From Epiperipatus broadwayi (taxonomy: Eukaryota; Onychophora; Udeonychophora; Euonychophora; Peripatidae): DNA of 64,000 nt. This document shows positions 36,213-46,847 of the stretch, one piece after another; the first letter of the stretch is position 1, and every line of letters starts with the position of its first letter. A program made the translations under genes and the position numbers. The stretch lies in the NCBI GenBank assembly GCA_028023455.1, contig JAQFVV010013094.1, positions 186,001-250,000 of the forward strand, in the 5' to 3' direction. Under the pieces are notes generated by a model, which searched no databases, was not told where the DNA came from, and saw only the letters and a list, made by a program, of their open reading frames with translations.

Positions 36213-36305
36213 TTAAGCTATCAATATTCTCAATCTGTAGTCAAGGCAACCTTTAAAAATAAAGGAGATTGCCTTGGTTACAAGTTGAGATTGTTGATAA
36301 CTTAA
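36213..36305. repeat. Foldback family E, copy 2
   Basis: A hairpin with arms TTAAGCTATCAATATTCTCA...TCAAGGCAACC and the complement ending GATAACTTAA, with a short A-rich loop. A second, partial right-arm repeat (GTTGAGACTGTTGGTAGCTT) follows to about 36330. Confidence 0.75.
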
Positions 36306-37066
36306 ATGTTGAGACTGTTGGTAGCTTAAGGGTTAATTATTCATAAAACATAAACCTTAAATCTTTAAAATTATTTATTTATTATTATACAATATGCATC
36401 CCTTTTAAAATGCTCTCAAATATATAAAATAATAAATAATGTATCTACACTATATCTATACCAAATGTTCCTTTGTCTATTCTAAACAGTTCATACACAG
36501 TTTACCTGCAAATTATGCACAAGTACAGATATTGATATAGCATCCATTTTTTAATTTAAATTTAAATAAGTTTGTGGTCTTAAATATAAAATATTCGGGA
36601 ATTCTTCATTTCATAACTTTGATATATATTCTGGACATTCATTGATCACAAATTCTTTATTCTTTTATTGTTTAAACCGAATTCTATTTACCACATTTAA
36701 TATTGACAAATTCTTTTGTATGTAATTCTTTATTCTATTTGACAGTTTGCTATAGAGGGTTAGACAAGTCATGGTATTTTGTTCCTAATGCATTCTGAAA
36801 ACTTTCATGTAAATTTAATTTATATTTTTAGGAGAAGTTCATATATTTCAGCCTGCTACTGCAGTAAAATGTATTTGAAATATTTTAGTTAAAGCCATTT
36901 TTAAAAAAACTTGAGAATGATCTAATTTCTTATCAGTTTTAGAATGCATAGATGATAAATTCCTGAGATGTCTTTTTTTAAATTATTATTTTTAAAAATA
37001 ACATCAATATGTGGATATAAATGAACATTTTTAATTGTCTTTTAAGTTTAAAATGTTAATTGTATA
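36306..37066. other. AT-rich DNA, nothing recognised
   Basis: No gene or partner after the foldback. Confidence 0.5.
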
Positions 37067-37510
37067 TTCATCATCATCATCAACCATTATCAATCCACTG
37101 CTGTATGAGGGTCTCTCTAAGTTCAATCCATCTCCAATCTTTAGCTTCTCTTCTCCACATCACCTCTGCAGACTTTATTTCAGCCATCCCTCTCACATGT
37201 GGTCTCTTTCTAGATCTTTTACAATCTCTTGGAATCCAGTTTAAGATTTCAATTGTCCATCTATTAACATCTCTTTTAGCTATATGTCCAGCCCAACTCC
37301 ACTTCAGTCTTTTAATTCTCTTTCTAGGTCTTTTACAATCTCTTGGAATTCAGTTTAAAATTTCAATTGTCCATCTATTAACATCTCTTCTAGCAATATG
37401 TCCAGCCCAACTCCACTTGTCTTTTAAGGTTTTCAATGAGATCAGTAACAACTGTTTGTTCTCTTACTCATATATTGTGTTTTTAATCTCTTCTTGTTAC
37501 TCCCAACATA
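37067..37510 (-). mobile_element. RTE LINE 3' tail with 115-bp internal duplication
   Basis: Minus strand: ...NIIERIKKLK-type text near 37490-37420, then KWSWAGHIARRDVNRW, TIEILNWIPRDCKRSRK, MRGMAEIKS and the WRREAKDWRWIEL end, finishing in (GAT)n at 37069-37080. The segment encoding WAGHI...DCKR occurs twice in tandem (37208-37322 and 37323-37437), an internal duplication of 115 bp. The plus-strand 184-codon frame here (37060-37614) is a shadow of the LINE. Confidence 0.85.
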
Positions 37511-37773
37511 GAATAGATTGGGTTAAAAATATAAGCCTTTTAAATTATATTAAAGAAATTAATAGAAGATATATGAAACTAATTACATTAAATATAACAG
37601 AAATAATTGTATGAACATTTATAAAACGTCAATTAATTTAACTAATAATTGGATAATGAAAAACGAATGGAGGATTATATAATGTGTGTTATTATAAAGA
37701 TACTAAAGCATAATTATAGGCTTGTGTTAATTTTGTATAGAGCCAGTAGATGTCACTATGTATGTAATATAAG

Positions 37774-38150
37774 TTGTCTATGGGTGATTTAGTGTGTAAA
37801 TTGTGTAAGGAAGGTATAGAAAATATTAGGCATCTGTTGATTGAATGTAAATGCTTGAAAGCAGAAAGGGTACAGATAATGAAGTTATGGGAGAATAGAT
37901 ATGAACAAAGTGATTATACAGAAAGTGAGTTATTGGTTTTTATGCTGGGTTTGCGAAAAGATAAGGGGGATTTAGATATAAAGGCCATAGAGTTGACAAA
38001 GATTATGTTGTGGAAATGGGATGGGGCAAAATATGGGAAGACTTAGAGTGGAGAATGGAAAATAAAGTGGCTAACAGGTTTATCTGGGCATAATTGCTGA
38101 GATATTCTTGACTTCGTTTAAGGAGAAGCCAAAATACATCACATCACGTC
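37774..38150 (+). mobile_element. C-terminus of a second LINE type, with 3' end
   Basis: Open from 37774 to 38046. CKLCKEGIENIRHLLIECKC gives the C-x2-C-x8-H-x4-C knuckle found near the end of many LINE ORF2 proteins. It is followed by a Leu-rich helix, then KIMLWKWDGAKYGK. The 3' side reads CTTGACTTCGTTTAAGGAGA, then TACATCACATCAC (38107-38147), likely the element's 3' end. The upstream RT is absent. Its style matches the LINE at 62.2-64 kb, which lacks this C-terminus, so the two may belong to one family. That link is inference. Confidence 0.65.
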
Positions 38151-38699
38151 TTTTGTAGTTAACTAAGACATACTGAAAAGGGCAAAAATTAAAAATTGTT
38201 GAAAAGAACTTTTCTATGTTGATTATATAATTATATTACAGCTATTGCTATATACTATTTTGTGGTTATATAAAGATATTTTATATCATATTTATAAATT
38301 ATTTTTAATTTGCAAAAGCAACACAAAGGATTTAATTCCTTGTATTTTAGATGTTAAAATAATAGAAACAATCTTAGTTGTTTTAATTAAGTGCTTTAAA
38401 ATCTTAAATAATATTCTAAAACTATAAAAGTTTAAGCTGTAATTTATATTATTCACAGCAATTTTTCAATACTTTTTAATTAAAAGATAATTATGAAAAT
38501 ATTTTTGATTATTTATAATGCAAATTTAAAAAGTTTAAACCAATATAAAAAATTTATTTTCAATTATGCGCCTTTGCTAAAAAATCTTAACATTCGAACT
38601 ATTTTTTTCTTGGGAAGTTCAATTCAAAATGAAAAATAGATGTTAACAACCCCCCCCCCCTCAAATAAATAGAGTACAAAAAATTGCAGTTGAAAAACA
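38151..38699. other. AT-rich DNA, nothing recognised
   Basis: A run of 11 C at 38650-38660 stands out. The open frame at 38245-38427 is low-complexity. Confidence 0.5.
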
Positions 38700-41140
38700 A
38701 AAGGTGCTTTGCAAACATTTTTAAAAATTCACAATGACAACACAGAATGAGAAGAGAGTAATCAAAAAGATGACAAAATTCATATAAATGAAATGACTCC
38801 AGAAAAGTTGTTCAGAATATTAAGATAGATATAGGTAATAATTCTGAAAAAAGCATTTTTACAAGAAGAAAACAGTGTCATAGAAATAATTCTTTGTAGT
38901 GTGCCTAAGAATAAAAACATAATTAGTGAACCACTATATATAACAGATGACCCAGCTATTTGATTGGAAAAATGAGCCAGCAAATAATAGATTATTTAGT
39001 GAAAAAAGAACCATCAAAAATTCTTGGGGATTAATTTCCTCCCAGAATAATGGAACAATATTTCAAAAATTCATTGTAAAATAAATCTTCCAAATGGTAA
39101 AATTATATATAATCTCTGGTTAATATATTCCCTGATCAAAAAGGTAAAAATATTTTGTTTCTATTGCTATTATTTTTGTGAAGATATGATAGCTACTTTG
39201 TCCGCATCAAGAATCAATAATTGGACAAATACCCATATCATATTGGCAGAACATGAAAAATGAAGCATCATTTTGTTATAGTGTTAAAATGTATAGACCC
39301 TCAAAAAAGACTTTCAGCTGTGGAAAGTATATACAAGATGCAACAGAAATTATTGGTTCAAAAAAAACCTGCAATTACATTAATTTTTTGAGAGATTATT
39401 ATCTGTGATACAATTCTAGCTGAGTGTAATTTGGCATTTCGCGGATCTGTTGAATACATAGATGATCTGCATAATGGAAACTTTTTAGAAACTTGATTTG
39501 CTTGGGAAATTTGTCTCAAATTATCTTCAATGAATTACCAGTATAAAAAGTCGAAAACATTATCTAAGCAAAACAATTCCAAGTGAATTAGTGAATATAA
39601 TGGGAAATAAAATCCAAAATCAAATTATAAATCAAATAAAATCAGAAAACCATTTTACTGTAATTCTTGACTGTACTTCAGATGTCAGCCACCAAGAACA
39701 AATGTCTCTGATGGTACATCACATGATTCAATCATTGCTTTTATAAATAGTTTACTAAATTTATAAATATAGAAAGTAGTTACACACACAAAAAATGCTG
39801 TGCTGAAGTAAAAAATTAATTTCCTAGGATTAAATATTAATAATACTAAAGGGAAAAGATCTGATAATGATTCATATATGAGAGAAAAATTTTCTAGAGT
39901 TCAGCCTAGGCTCTTAAAGGATAATTTAATAACATTTTTTACATAATGTGTTTGTCATAATTATAACCTTGTTTTGGTAGATACACCTAAATCTTGCTCT
40001 GGTGTATTAACTTTTATTGATATTATTCACTGTCTTTATGTCTTATTATCATCATTCACAAAGAAATGTTCCATTTTCTGTAATTATGGTCTTACAATGA
40101 AGCTTATTCGTGATATAAGATAGAAAGTCAGTCAAAGTGTTAAGGCAGTAAAGTATCAACTAGGTAATATCTCTAATGTGCTTCTTGACATATTAGATTT
40201 TCAAATTAAAAGTAATGCAGAATCACTTACACATTGAATAAAAGATTACAAGCTTATAATATTCCTCATTTTTTTGGTATGATTTACTTTTCCTGAAAAA
40301 TTTTCTTAGCAGGGAATTTCAAAATGATTCCATGAACATTTCTGTAGTACTTTAATTATTTGAAAACTATTACATTGATTAAACAAATATAAAGATAGGG
40401 TTTTAGCAAGTATTAGTTGAAGTAAAAACACTTCCCAAAAATTCGGAGAGGATTTCAGAATTTTAAAATAAAAGATTGAGAAAAAGAAATATTTTAAATA
40501 TGAAATAGATGATGATCCCATTCTTAATCCTGCAGAACCACTCAAAATATTTTTTTTAATAAAACAAAACAATCATCACACAAACTCAATTTGAATAATT
40601 GAAAAATCCTGTGGATTTACGTGGATTTTTGGAAACATTTCAAAAAATGGAAAAAGATGATCTAAAAAAGCCTGTGTCATAGCTAAAAGTTATTCTGATA
40701 AAAACTAAGAAGATTCATTTACTAATTATGTAAAAGAAATGGATTTGGATGCCAGAATGCTGGTCAACAAAATGAAATTCTAAAAATTAGCCTTTCATTC
40801 AAATATGGAAAGCTTTTATAAATGTTTTAATTTCCAGAAAAAAATGGTAGAGCTACAGATTACCCTAATCTCTCCATTGCTCTTTGAATATATTTAACCA
40901 TAACAGTGGCTGTTACTTTGGAGAAACGACATTTATTAATTTAAAACTAATAAAAAATCATTTAAGGTTAACTATGACCCAAAATGGGCTAAACATTTTA
41001 ACGATCCTATACATTGAAAATCATAAAACATAGCAGCTAGATTTTGATTTTTAATTGTAGAAGACTTCTCTGAACAAAAAACTAGAAAATATTATTTAAC
41101 ATTGTTTTATATTGTTTCTTTACAGATGATCTTACTCATT
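38700..41140 (+). pseudogene. hAT/ZMYM1-like transposase pseudogene (TTF-type, DUF4371)
   Basis: Across shifting plus-strand frames the order of motifs is that of a ZMYM1-like/TTF-type hAT transposase. DDPALWLEK-like text and IDYLVKKEPSKILG lie near 38945-39020. A Cys pair in FCFYCYYF near 39160 fits the TTF zinc finger. AECNLAFRGSVEYIDDLHNG at about 39420-39480 is a hallmark, then NGNFLET. FTVILDCTSDVSHQEQMSLM near 39655-39710 carries the catalytic first Asp region. DNDSYMREKFSRVQPRLLKD (39860-39920) and CHNYNLVL, then KSCSGVLTFIDIIHCLYVLL follow. LIRDIR near 40105 corresponds to the D-T-RW site with the W lost. Dozens of stops and frameshifts make it inactive. I could not find its terminal repeats or the C-terminal dimerisation domain with certainty. 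Confidence 0.8.
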
Positions 41141-41600
41141 TTTTAATATTAAAAATTGTTTACTTATTTAAAAAAAACATATTTAGAAATCACCCGCTGC
41201 TCAAAAAATATTCACTTGGGTCCTGCATTAATTGAATTTCATTTCCAGTGATAATATATATGTACACCCGGGTCTCGTTTTATGCGGATTTATTTATTGC
41301 GATTTTGAAGTTATGCGATTCATGTTTCTTCTTAATATCTTTGTATGCGTTTTTCTTTTATGCGATAAAAATTATTAGATCAGAAGTCGAGCTCCGATAA
41401 TGGTGCAATTACTTTAAATATTATAAATTCCGTGCACTCACATCATATTTAAAGTAATAGCGCATATCAGAGTTCGACTTCCATCTAATAATTTCAATAT
41501 TTTCACACTTTATAATAGTACTATAATAGATTTTATGCAATAAAGAAGTTCATAATTCACTTAAAATCAGAATTTCCCCATTTTATATATACACATTAAA

Positions 41601-41900
41601 TTTTACAAAATTATAATGTAAATCTGTTCAAATGTTATGGATGCCTACACTATGTATGTTGTTGTTTTTGCATTTTAAATCATGTTCTATTTTTGTTTTA
41701 TAAAAAAGAGTACATAATCAATTAATCATTTAGTGTCCACAAGTAATAAATTTTACAAGACTATAATGTAAATCTGTTTAAACGTTATAGATGAAAAATA
41801 CTATGTATGTTATTGCTTTTGCATTTTAAATCACGTTCTATTTTTACTTTTTATAAAAAGAGTACCTAATCAATTAATCATTTAGTATCCGCAAGTTTAT
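41601..41900. repeat. 150-bp tandem duplication inside the pogo element
   Basis: 41601-41750 and 41751-41900 start TTTTACAAxAxTATAATGTA, then AATCTGTTxAAxxGTTAT, and share GTACxTAATCAATTAATCAT. About 90% identical by eye. Confidence 0.85.
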
Positions 41901-42195
41901 TTTTAAAAGGTGAGTAAGAGTGGTGGAAACAATTAAATTTGACAATTAAAATCTGATTTTTAATTGTAATTAACAATTTAAAAATTATGTAACGTGATCT
42001 GAAATTAATGTGATGTAAAACGTTGAAATTTGATTTTTAAACGGAATTGAAAATTAAAATATTAAAGACAAAAATAATAATTTAATTTTTAATTGTTAGT
42101 TTTAATTAAATTTTGACCAACAGTGGTGAGTCGGTGTCTTTTTATTATCGTAAGTCTAAATTCTTAATTTTATTTTAAACTTTTACTTTACCCTA

Positions 42196-42408
42196 ATGGA
42201 GAGGAAAAAACATTCAAGAAAATGAATTTCTTTGGAAACAAAAATATCAATTTTAGATCACTTAGCAAAATGGGAAGGATCAACAACAATTGGAAAATGT
42301 TTTAGTTGTATTTCCTCTTGACTTCATTTAAGGAAAAGCTACAGTACCTCACATCACATCACACATGACGAATCTGATGTCTCAAATAGCGATAATGATT
42401 CAAATACT
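42196..42408 (+). pseudogene. pogo transposase remnants (Psq/CENP-B-type N-terminus and acidic tail)
   Basis: ATG at 42196 starts a short frame that hits a stop after nine codons and then reads ISLETKISILDHLAKWEGST, then TIGKCF. This corresponds to the first helices of the CENP-B/Psq-type DNA-binding domain of pogo/Tigger transposases, which binds the terminal repeats. At about 42367-42408 the frame DESDVSNSDNDSNT is like the acidic C-terminal tail of the same proteins. The DDE catalytic domain between them is missing. In its place, at 42317-42357, sits a 41-bp block also found at the LINE end at 38107. The remnant cannot make an active protein. Confidence 0.7.
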
Positions 42409-42725
42409 GTACATGTATGAAAAAAATGTAAATTACACATAAAAATATATTGTTTTGAATAAAATTAAATACTGTAGTTAATAAAAAAAGTAAAAAAAGT
42501 TTGTCTTGTATCAATTTTTTTCAAATTTGAAATTTTTTATTAGTCATATTTTATTATCTTTTTTTTTTATGCGAATTATAAAGTAATTTTACATTGTTGA
42601 TTTGCTTTTATGTGATTTTTGGAAAATTACAGAACCTATCCCCCATTTTTCAAAGTAAGTTAAGTCTATTTTTGTGCATGTTTTCTGAGGAACCTATCTA
42701 CCACATAAAACGAGACCCAGGTGTA

Positions 42726-42973
42726 TATAACATTCGGGATTAAGATTTATATCACTACGATAATGTCAAACTATTGAAAGAAATCAATTTGAAAAACATT
42801 TAGACATTGCAAGATTGATTTAAATATTCATTCTTTCTATCCAAAGTGTTTTAGGCAAATCTTTATAATAATAAATGAGACACAAAAAGAGATAGGTGCT
42901 CTTGCCTTGTTAATTATTGTCTTAAGTTGAGTTAGAGAGTATTTTAAAACATTATTGTACAGTGATACGGCTT
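42726..42973. other. AT-rich spacer
   Basis: Nothing recognised between the pogo element and family A copy 6. Confidence 0.5.
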
Positions 42974-43260
42974 ACACAGAGGCAAAACTCTTCATACAGT
43001 ATTGCCATTTAGAGTAAGCCAGAGTAATCAATGAATGCAGGAATGGTTGTGCATAAAATTCCTATCTAGTGCCTATGCAGCCAATATCCCCAGACTAATT
43101 TCTAACTTGTGGCTTTCATAAGCGAGGAGTATTGAATCTGAGAGCATCCATTTATTACTCTGGCTTGCATTGAATGGTGCTACTGTATGGAGAGTTTTGC
43201 CTCTGTGTAAATAGCTTGTGTAAGCATAGAGAATGGCGATCATGTGATGTTTAGTGGTTT
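42974..43260. repeat. Family A repeat, copy 6
   Basis: Runs from GGCAAAACTCTTCATACAGT through TATCCCCAGACTAATTTCTA and GCATTGAATGGTGCTACTGT to the end hairpin part TGGCGATCATGTGATGTTTA. It lies ten bases from the left end of the gypsy structure. Confidence 0.8.
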
Positions 43261-43270
43261 ATATATATAA

Positions 43271-44359
43271 TGTACCTATATTGATATAGGCACATATAAT
43301 TTTATCTAAAATTATATTATTAAAATAATCGTTCATAAAAGAAAAACATAAAATTAAACGTTGAAGAGTTTATTGCAGTTTGTTTTAGAAAAAAAGATAA
43401 GAATTAAATAGTTTTCTAGCATTAGTTTTTGAAATAAAAAAAGCTACAATTAATTAATCAAAAGGGGGGAGGGGGAGTCTTGGTTTGAGAAATGAAACTA
43501 AGGGTTATAAAAGGAAGTAAAGAGTTTTATTAGTATTCGTAAAAATATAATTTAAAAAGTTAAAACATACAAATCTCTTTTCATTCAAGTTTAATTAAAG
43601 AAAAAATGTTAAAACTAATATATGTGCGTATATATGTGCGATTGTCAACAATAGAATAAATGTTATTATAAATAAATGGAAGTTAAAGAAGATTATCATT
43701 AAAAAACACGGCAATGGCTATTAATTAATTAGAATATAAAACAACATTTCTGCATGGCTATTACTAATTAAGCAATCTTTCAAAACACGTTTATCAAATG
43801 ATTACCATTGGAATTTGACAACAGATCTCTGCCGGAGATATTAGAAAGACAACAAGGCGCAGGTATAAATAGACCTTTTTTTTATCGGACAATTCATTCC
43901 ACAAATTAATTGAGTGAGATCAGTTCACAAAGTAATTGAGTCGTGCAGTTCAGAAATTAATTGAGCAGTTAACAAACAAAATGCAGGGTTGAGAAGATCT
44001 TGGGAACACACGTTTATCTCCAGCCCAGATGTCTGAGAAAACAGCAGATCTGCCCGTGAAATAATGTCAGCTTAACATCTTAAAAAATCTCCGTCAGTAT
44101 CTATTTGTCTCCGATAGTAATAATCGTGAAAATCAGGAAACTCAGCAAGGAAACGTCCCAGCCGGCTGGAAGCATTCATACTGGAACCATTCATACTGGA
44201 AGAAACAACAAACAAGAAGAAAACAAAGTGTTAAATCTACGTTCAAAATCCTAGGTAAAACATTTGCTTATTTTCGTTTATACTGTAATAGCCATCGCAT
44301 TGCATTAATTCATATGAATCTTTCAAGAGTCTAATTATATGAACTCTATATCATACATA
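43271..44359 (+). repeat. Inverted partial LTR (5' portion) of the gypsy element
   Basis: This arm begins TGTACC, as the LTR does on the other strand, and stops near CATACATA where it meets the pol remnant. About 15 differences, including small indels, separate it from the right arm, so the two share recent origin. It includes the LTR promoter (43864-43899), a T-run after it and a GCCGGCTGG block near 44160. If this had been a normal 3' LTR it would point the other way. Confidence 0.85.
43864..43899 (+). promoter_or_regulatory. LTR core promoter (TATA + initiator)
   Basis: TATAAATAG at 43864-43872, then TCATTC at 43894-43899, a start-like site at 30 bp spacing. The same pair is present on the minus strand in the right LTR (TATA at about 48316-48325). 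It would drive the genomic RNA of an intact element. In this copy the left promoter points into the pol remnant from behind, antisense to gag-pol. Confidence 0.55.
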
Positions 44360-44403
44360 ATTAAATTATCATACATAATTAAATTATCATACATAATTAA
44401 ATT
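44350..44403. repeat. 18-bp tandem repeat (x3) at the inversion junction
   Basis: ATCATACATAATTAAATT occurs three times without change exactly where the inverted LTR arm meets the RNase H sequence. The first nine or ten bases of unit 1 are still LTR. The other two units lie beyond the homology. Confidence 0.95.
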
Positions 44404-44834
44404 CTTGCAGGAATAAGCTCCACCTTATTAGCCTGCTATTATTCAAAAAGCTGTGATTAATAAATTCAAGGCTCTTATGGTCAGTGACTACTACCACTTC
44501 AGAGCCTACTAAATACTGCCTGAATTTCTTGAACGCCCACACAATAGCCAAGGCTTCCTTCTCGGTTACAGTGTAGTTCACTTCCAGTCCCCTTAGTAAA
44601 TGGCTAATGAAACAAAGAACTCTGTGCTGTCCCTTGTCCTGTATCTAAAATAGCGCAGCCCCCAATCCAAACCCGCTGCTGTCCATTTGTACAAAGAATG
44701 GTTTGTCGAAATCGGGATATGACAGCATAACTTTTATTTAAAAATCCTGCCTTCACGCTCTGAAAACTGCGCTCATGCTGCTCATTCCACACCCACGATT
44801 TCCCTTTTCTTAATAACTGCAATAACGGCTCCAT
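44404..44834 (-). pseudogene. gypsy RNase H and connection region, truncated
   Basis: Minus strand. The first piece (44834-44604) holds KGKSWVWNEQHERSFQSVK, the usual W-x-W connection text after RT, then a stretch ending in the region where the first RNase H Asp would lie. The second piece (44581-44404) has YTVTEKEALAIVWAFKKFR, with the conserved Glu and helix, and VVVTDHKSLEFI, with the catalytic Asp of the TDHKSL motif. A frameshift and stop separate them near 44590. The frame ends at the junction repeat soon after the TDH motif, so the end of RNase H and all of integrase are missing. RNase H removes the RNA strand during reverse transcription in Ty3/gypsy elements. Confidence 0.85.
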
Positions 44835-45790
44835 GTCAAATGAAAAATTTCTATAAAATCGATTATAGAAATGTCCGAGAAAAGATTTAATATGTTTTTT
44901 ATTCCGGGGTGTGGGAAATTCCTGTATTGCTCGGATTTTTTCAGGATTAGGTAATATCCCTCTTTCTGTAATTATATGACCTAAAAAACTTGACCTCGTC
45001 AGTCATTATCTTACTCTTATTTAAATTAATTCGAATTCCCTTTCTCTCACACTCCCCCAGCAACATTTCTAAATGCGCGAAGTGCTCATCTATACTTTCC
45101 GACGCCACCACAATGTCGTCTACATACATTATAACTAAATTCTTAATATCATCTGACAATACTTGATCCAGACATTGCATAAGCCCTGCCCCACCATTTT
45201 TTAGCCCGAAGGGAATCCGGTTAAAATTATATGCACATCCGTTATATTTAAATGCCGTATATTTCCGATCCTCTGGATGAAGTTTGATTTGCCAGTAGCT
45301 GGCAGTTAAGTCGAACGTCGAAAATATTTTCTTATTTTGAAATTTCAATAACAATTCACTCATAGGCGGTGGAGCATTAGTATCAGCTATTGTTATCTTA
45401 TTTAACTGCCGTGCGTCCAAACATAACCGAATTGATCCATCTTTTTTTTTACAGTTACGATGGGGTTATTAAAAGAGGATGAACATTTAGATATAATCCC
45501 CCATCTAAGTATTTTGTCTATTTGTTCTTCTACTTCACGTCTATATTGATGAGGTATGGGATATGCATGGGCTTGATATGGTTGGTCTTTCATAAGCCTT
45601 ATCCTGCGTTCATACCCTTGGATTACCCCCGGAACCTCGGAAAATACGCTTTCATATCTATTGAATAGTTTCTTCAGTTGGTCTCTTTGATTGTCATTTA
45701 TGCATTTTGACTCATCCACCTTTTCCCCTATCTCTATTTCCATTACTGCGCTTTGTGCATCACTCTGTCTATTTATCTCATCCTTCTGGT
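44835..45790 (-). pseudogene. gypsy reverse transcriptase, frameshifted
   Basis: Minus strand. The N-terminal part (about 45700-45440) includes the entry segment with YPIPHQYRREVEEQID and GIISKCSSSFNNPIVTVKKK, the usual start of Ty3/gypsy RT. A frameshift at a T-run near 45440 interrupts it. It continues at 45420 with MDARQLNKIT, FSTFDLTASYWQIKLHPEDR with one catalytic Asp, FGLKNGGAGLMQ and the YVDD box at about 45115-45126 with the other two. The fingers and palm motifs are therefore all recognisable. After KIMTDEVKFF the frame is lost again (about 45000-44940), before the IPEYPTPRNKKHI-like thumb text. The enzyme copied the element's RNA into DNA. This copy cannot make a full product. Confidence 0.9.
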
Positions 45791-46135
45791 GTTTTGTAAA
45801 CGTAATTATTACGTTGTTTATTTCTGCCCGGCTCCGTTTATAATCCAATACACAGCCTGTTTTGTACATGAAATCCGAGCCTAATATAACCTCATGAATC
45901 AGTCCCTCTAAAATCAACAGAACGTGCATATATTCTCCCTCTGCCATGTGTAATTTCACCCATGCCTGTTTGGATGCCAACTTCGCCGTCTTACCATTAG
46001 CCAACAAAACATATACTGTTTTTAAAGGCAATATTTTAATTTCCAGGTCAATGTCACTTATTTAATTAAGCATTTCCTGTGACATTACCGATACCTGACT
46101 CCCCGAATCAAACAATGCACTAGTTGCAACCCCCT
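45791..46135 (-). pseudogene. gypsy aspartic protease region
   Basis: Minus strand: SALFDSGSQVSVMSQEML at about 46118-46060 carries the D-S-G catalytic triad that stands for D-T/S-G in retroelement proteases, followed by an in-frame TAA near 46060. The following open frame (46031 on) has VLLANGKTAKLASKQAWV, the flap-like part, and LIHEVILGSDFMYKTGCVLD, with the ILG-x-DF segment seen near the end of these proteases. It would cut the Gag-Pol polyprotein in an intact element. The stop breaks this copy. Confidence 0.75.
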
Positions 46136-46847
46136 ACCTTTATCTCTATCTTCGGACAGCTCTGAGGTGCCATCACAGGCATGCTTTCTTCTCCACTACA
46201 TACCAGATTCGCTACTTGCGTACAATCAATTTCTGCGTTTCCATCCTCATCTTGACCATCCACCATCCCCCTATTGTTGTCCAATGGCATTAGTATTTCA
46301 GCCATCTGCTCTACCGTTTGCTTGCCAATCATCATTTGTTCCACCTTCTCAGGTAAACTATGCCCAACTATACGCATAATATGCTGCTCCGATAATTTGT
46401 ATGCTGTGATTGATCTCAATTTCGCTATTTGTCTATGAAAAAATGTAATAAATAACTCCCCCGTCTGCCACCTGTCCTGCTCTACTTGAAACTTATTTTT
46501 CCTGCAGCTCCTCCCCCCAATAGTTTGCCAACAACGAACACTTGTATTCACCGAATGTTGTCGGTTTTACACGTAATGAATTCCACCAGAGTTGGGCTTC
46601 TCCCTGTATGTGACTGCAAGCTAAAGCAATTCTTGCTCCCTCGCTTAAATTATTCAAAGTGCAATAATGTTCCAATCTCTCTAAGTGATCACTCGGATTC
46701 TCCCCTCTGTTCCCTGAGAATGCTTTTATCTTTAGCAGCTGATTTACTGCCTCCATTTTATGTATGTGCACCCATGTTTTCCCATTCTCATGCTCTCTTT
46801 CTAACGCCTCTACTCTTTTTATTACTTCCTCTAGCTCTATATCTTTT
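46136..46847 (-). pseudogene. gypsy gag, frameshifted
   Basis: Minus strand. The frame starts just inside the primer-binding site with a charged coiled-coil-like segment (KDIELEEVIKRVEALEREH). It continues through ENPSDHLERLEHYC and IQGEAQLWWNSLRVKPTTFG, a typical capsid-type retrotransposon gag region with the A-x-x-WW motif. A stop near 46493 ends the first frame. The second frame (to about 46120) continues with WRTGELFITFF-like text and LPEKVEQMMIGK. I see no clear C-C-H-C zinc knuckle before the protease. No confident ATG start is visible. Gag forms the particle of Ty3/gypsy elements. Confidence 0.75.

Larger units (their letters stand above)
41263..42725. mobile_element. Internally deleted pogo/Tigger DNA transposon
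   Basis: Terminal inverted repeats of 25 bp with two mismatches: left TACACCCGGGTCTCGTTTTA (from 41263), right, read on the minus strand, TACACCTGGGTCTCGTTTTA (from 42725). Repeated TTATGCG motifs lie inside the ends (41281, 41315, 41346, 41359 and 42568), typical of pogo elements. TA occurs at each border. Only two pieces of transposase remain (see 42196-42408). A nested hairpin lies at 41370-41495 and a 150-bp tandem duplication at 41601-41900. At 1.46 kb it is about half the length of a complete Tigger, so it is non-autonomous. Confidence 0.8.

Noticed and set aside
37060-37614. 184-codon plus-strand open frame, the longest on that strand
   Set aside because: It is the antisense shadow of the RTE tail with an internal duplication. 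The minus strand gives the known C-terminal motifs.
45402-46031. Programmed frameshifts between gag, protease and RT
   Set aside because: Breaks occur at many unrelated points, including a plain stop inside the protease, so decay explains them better.
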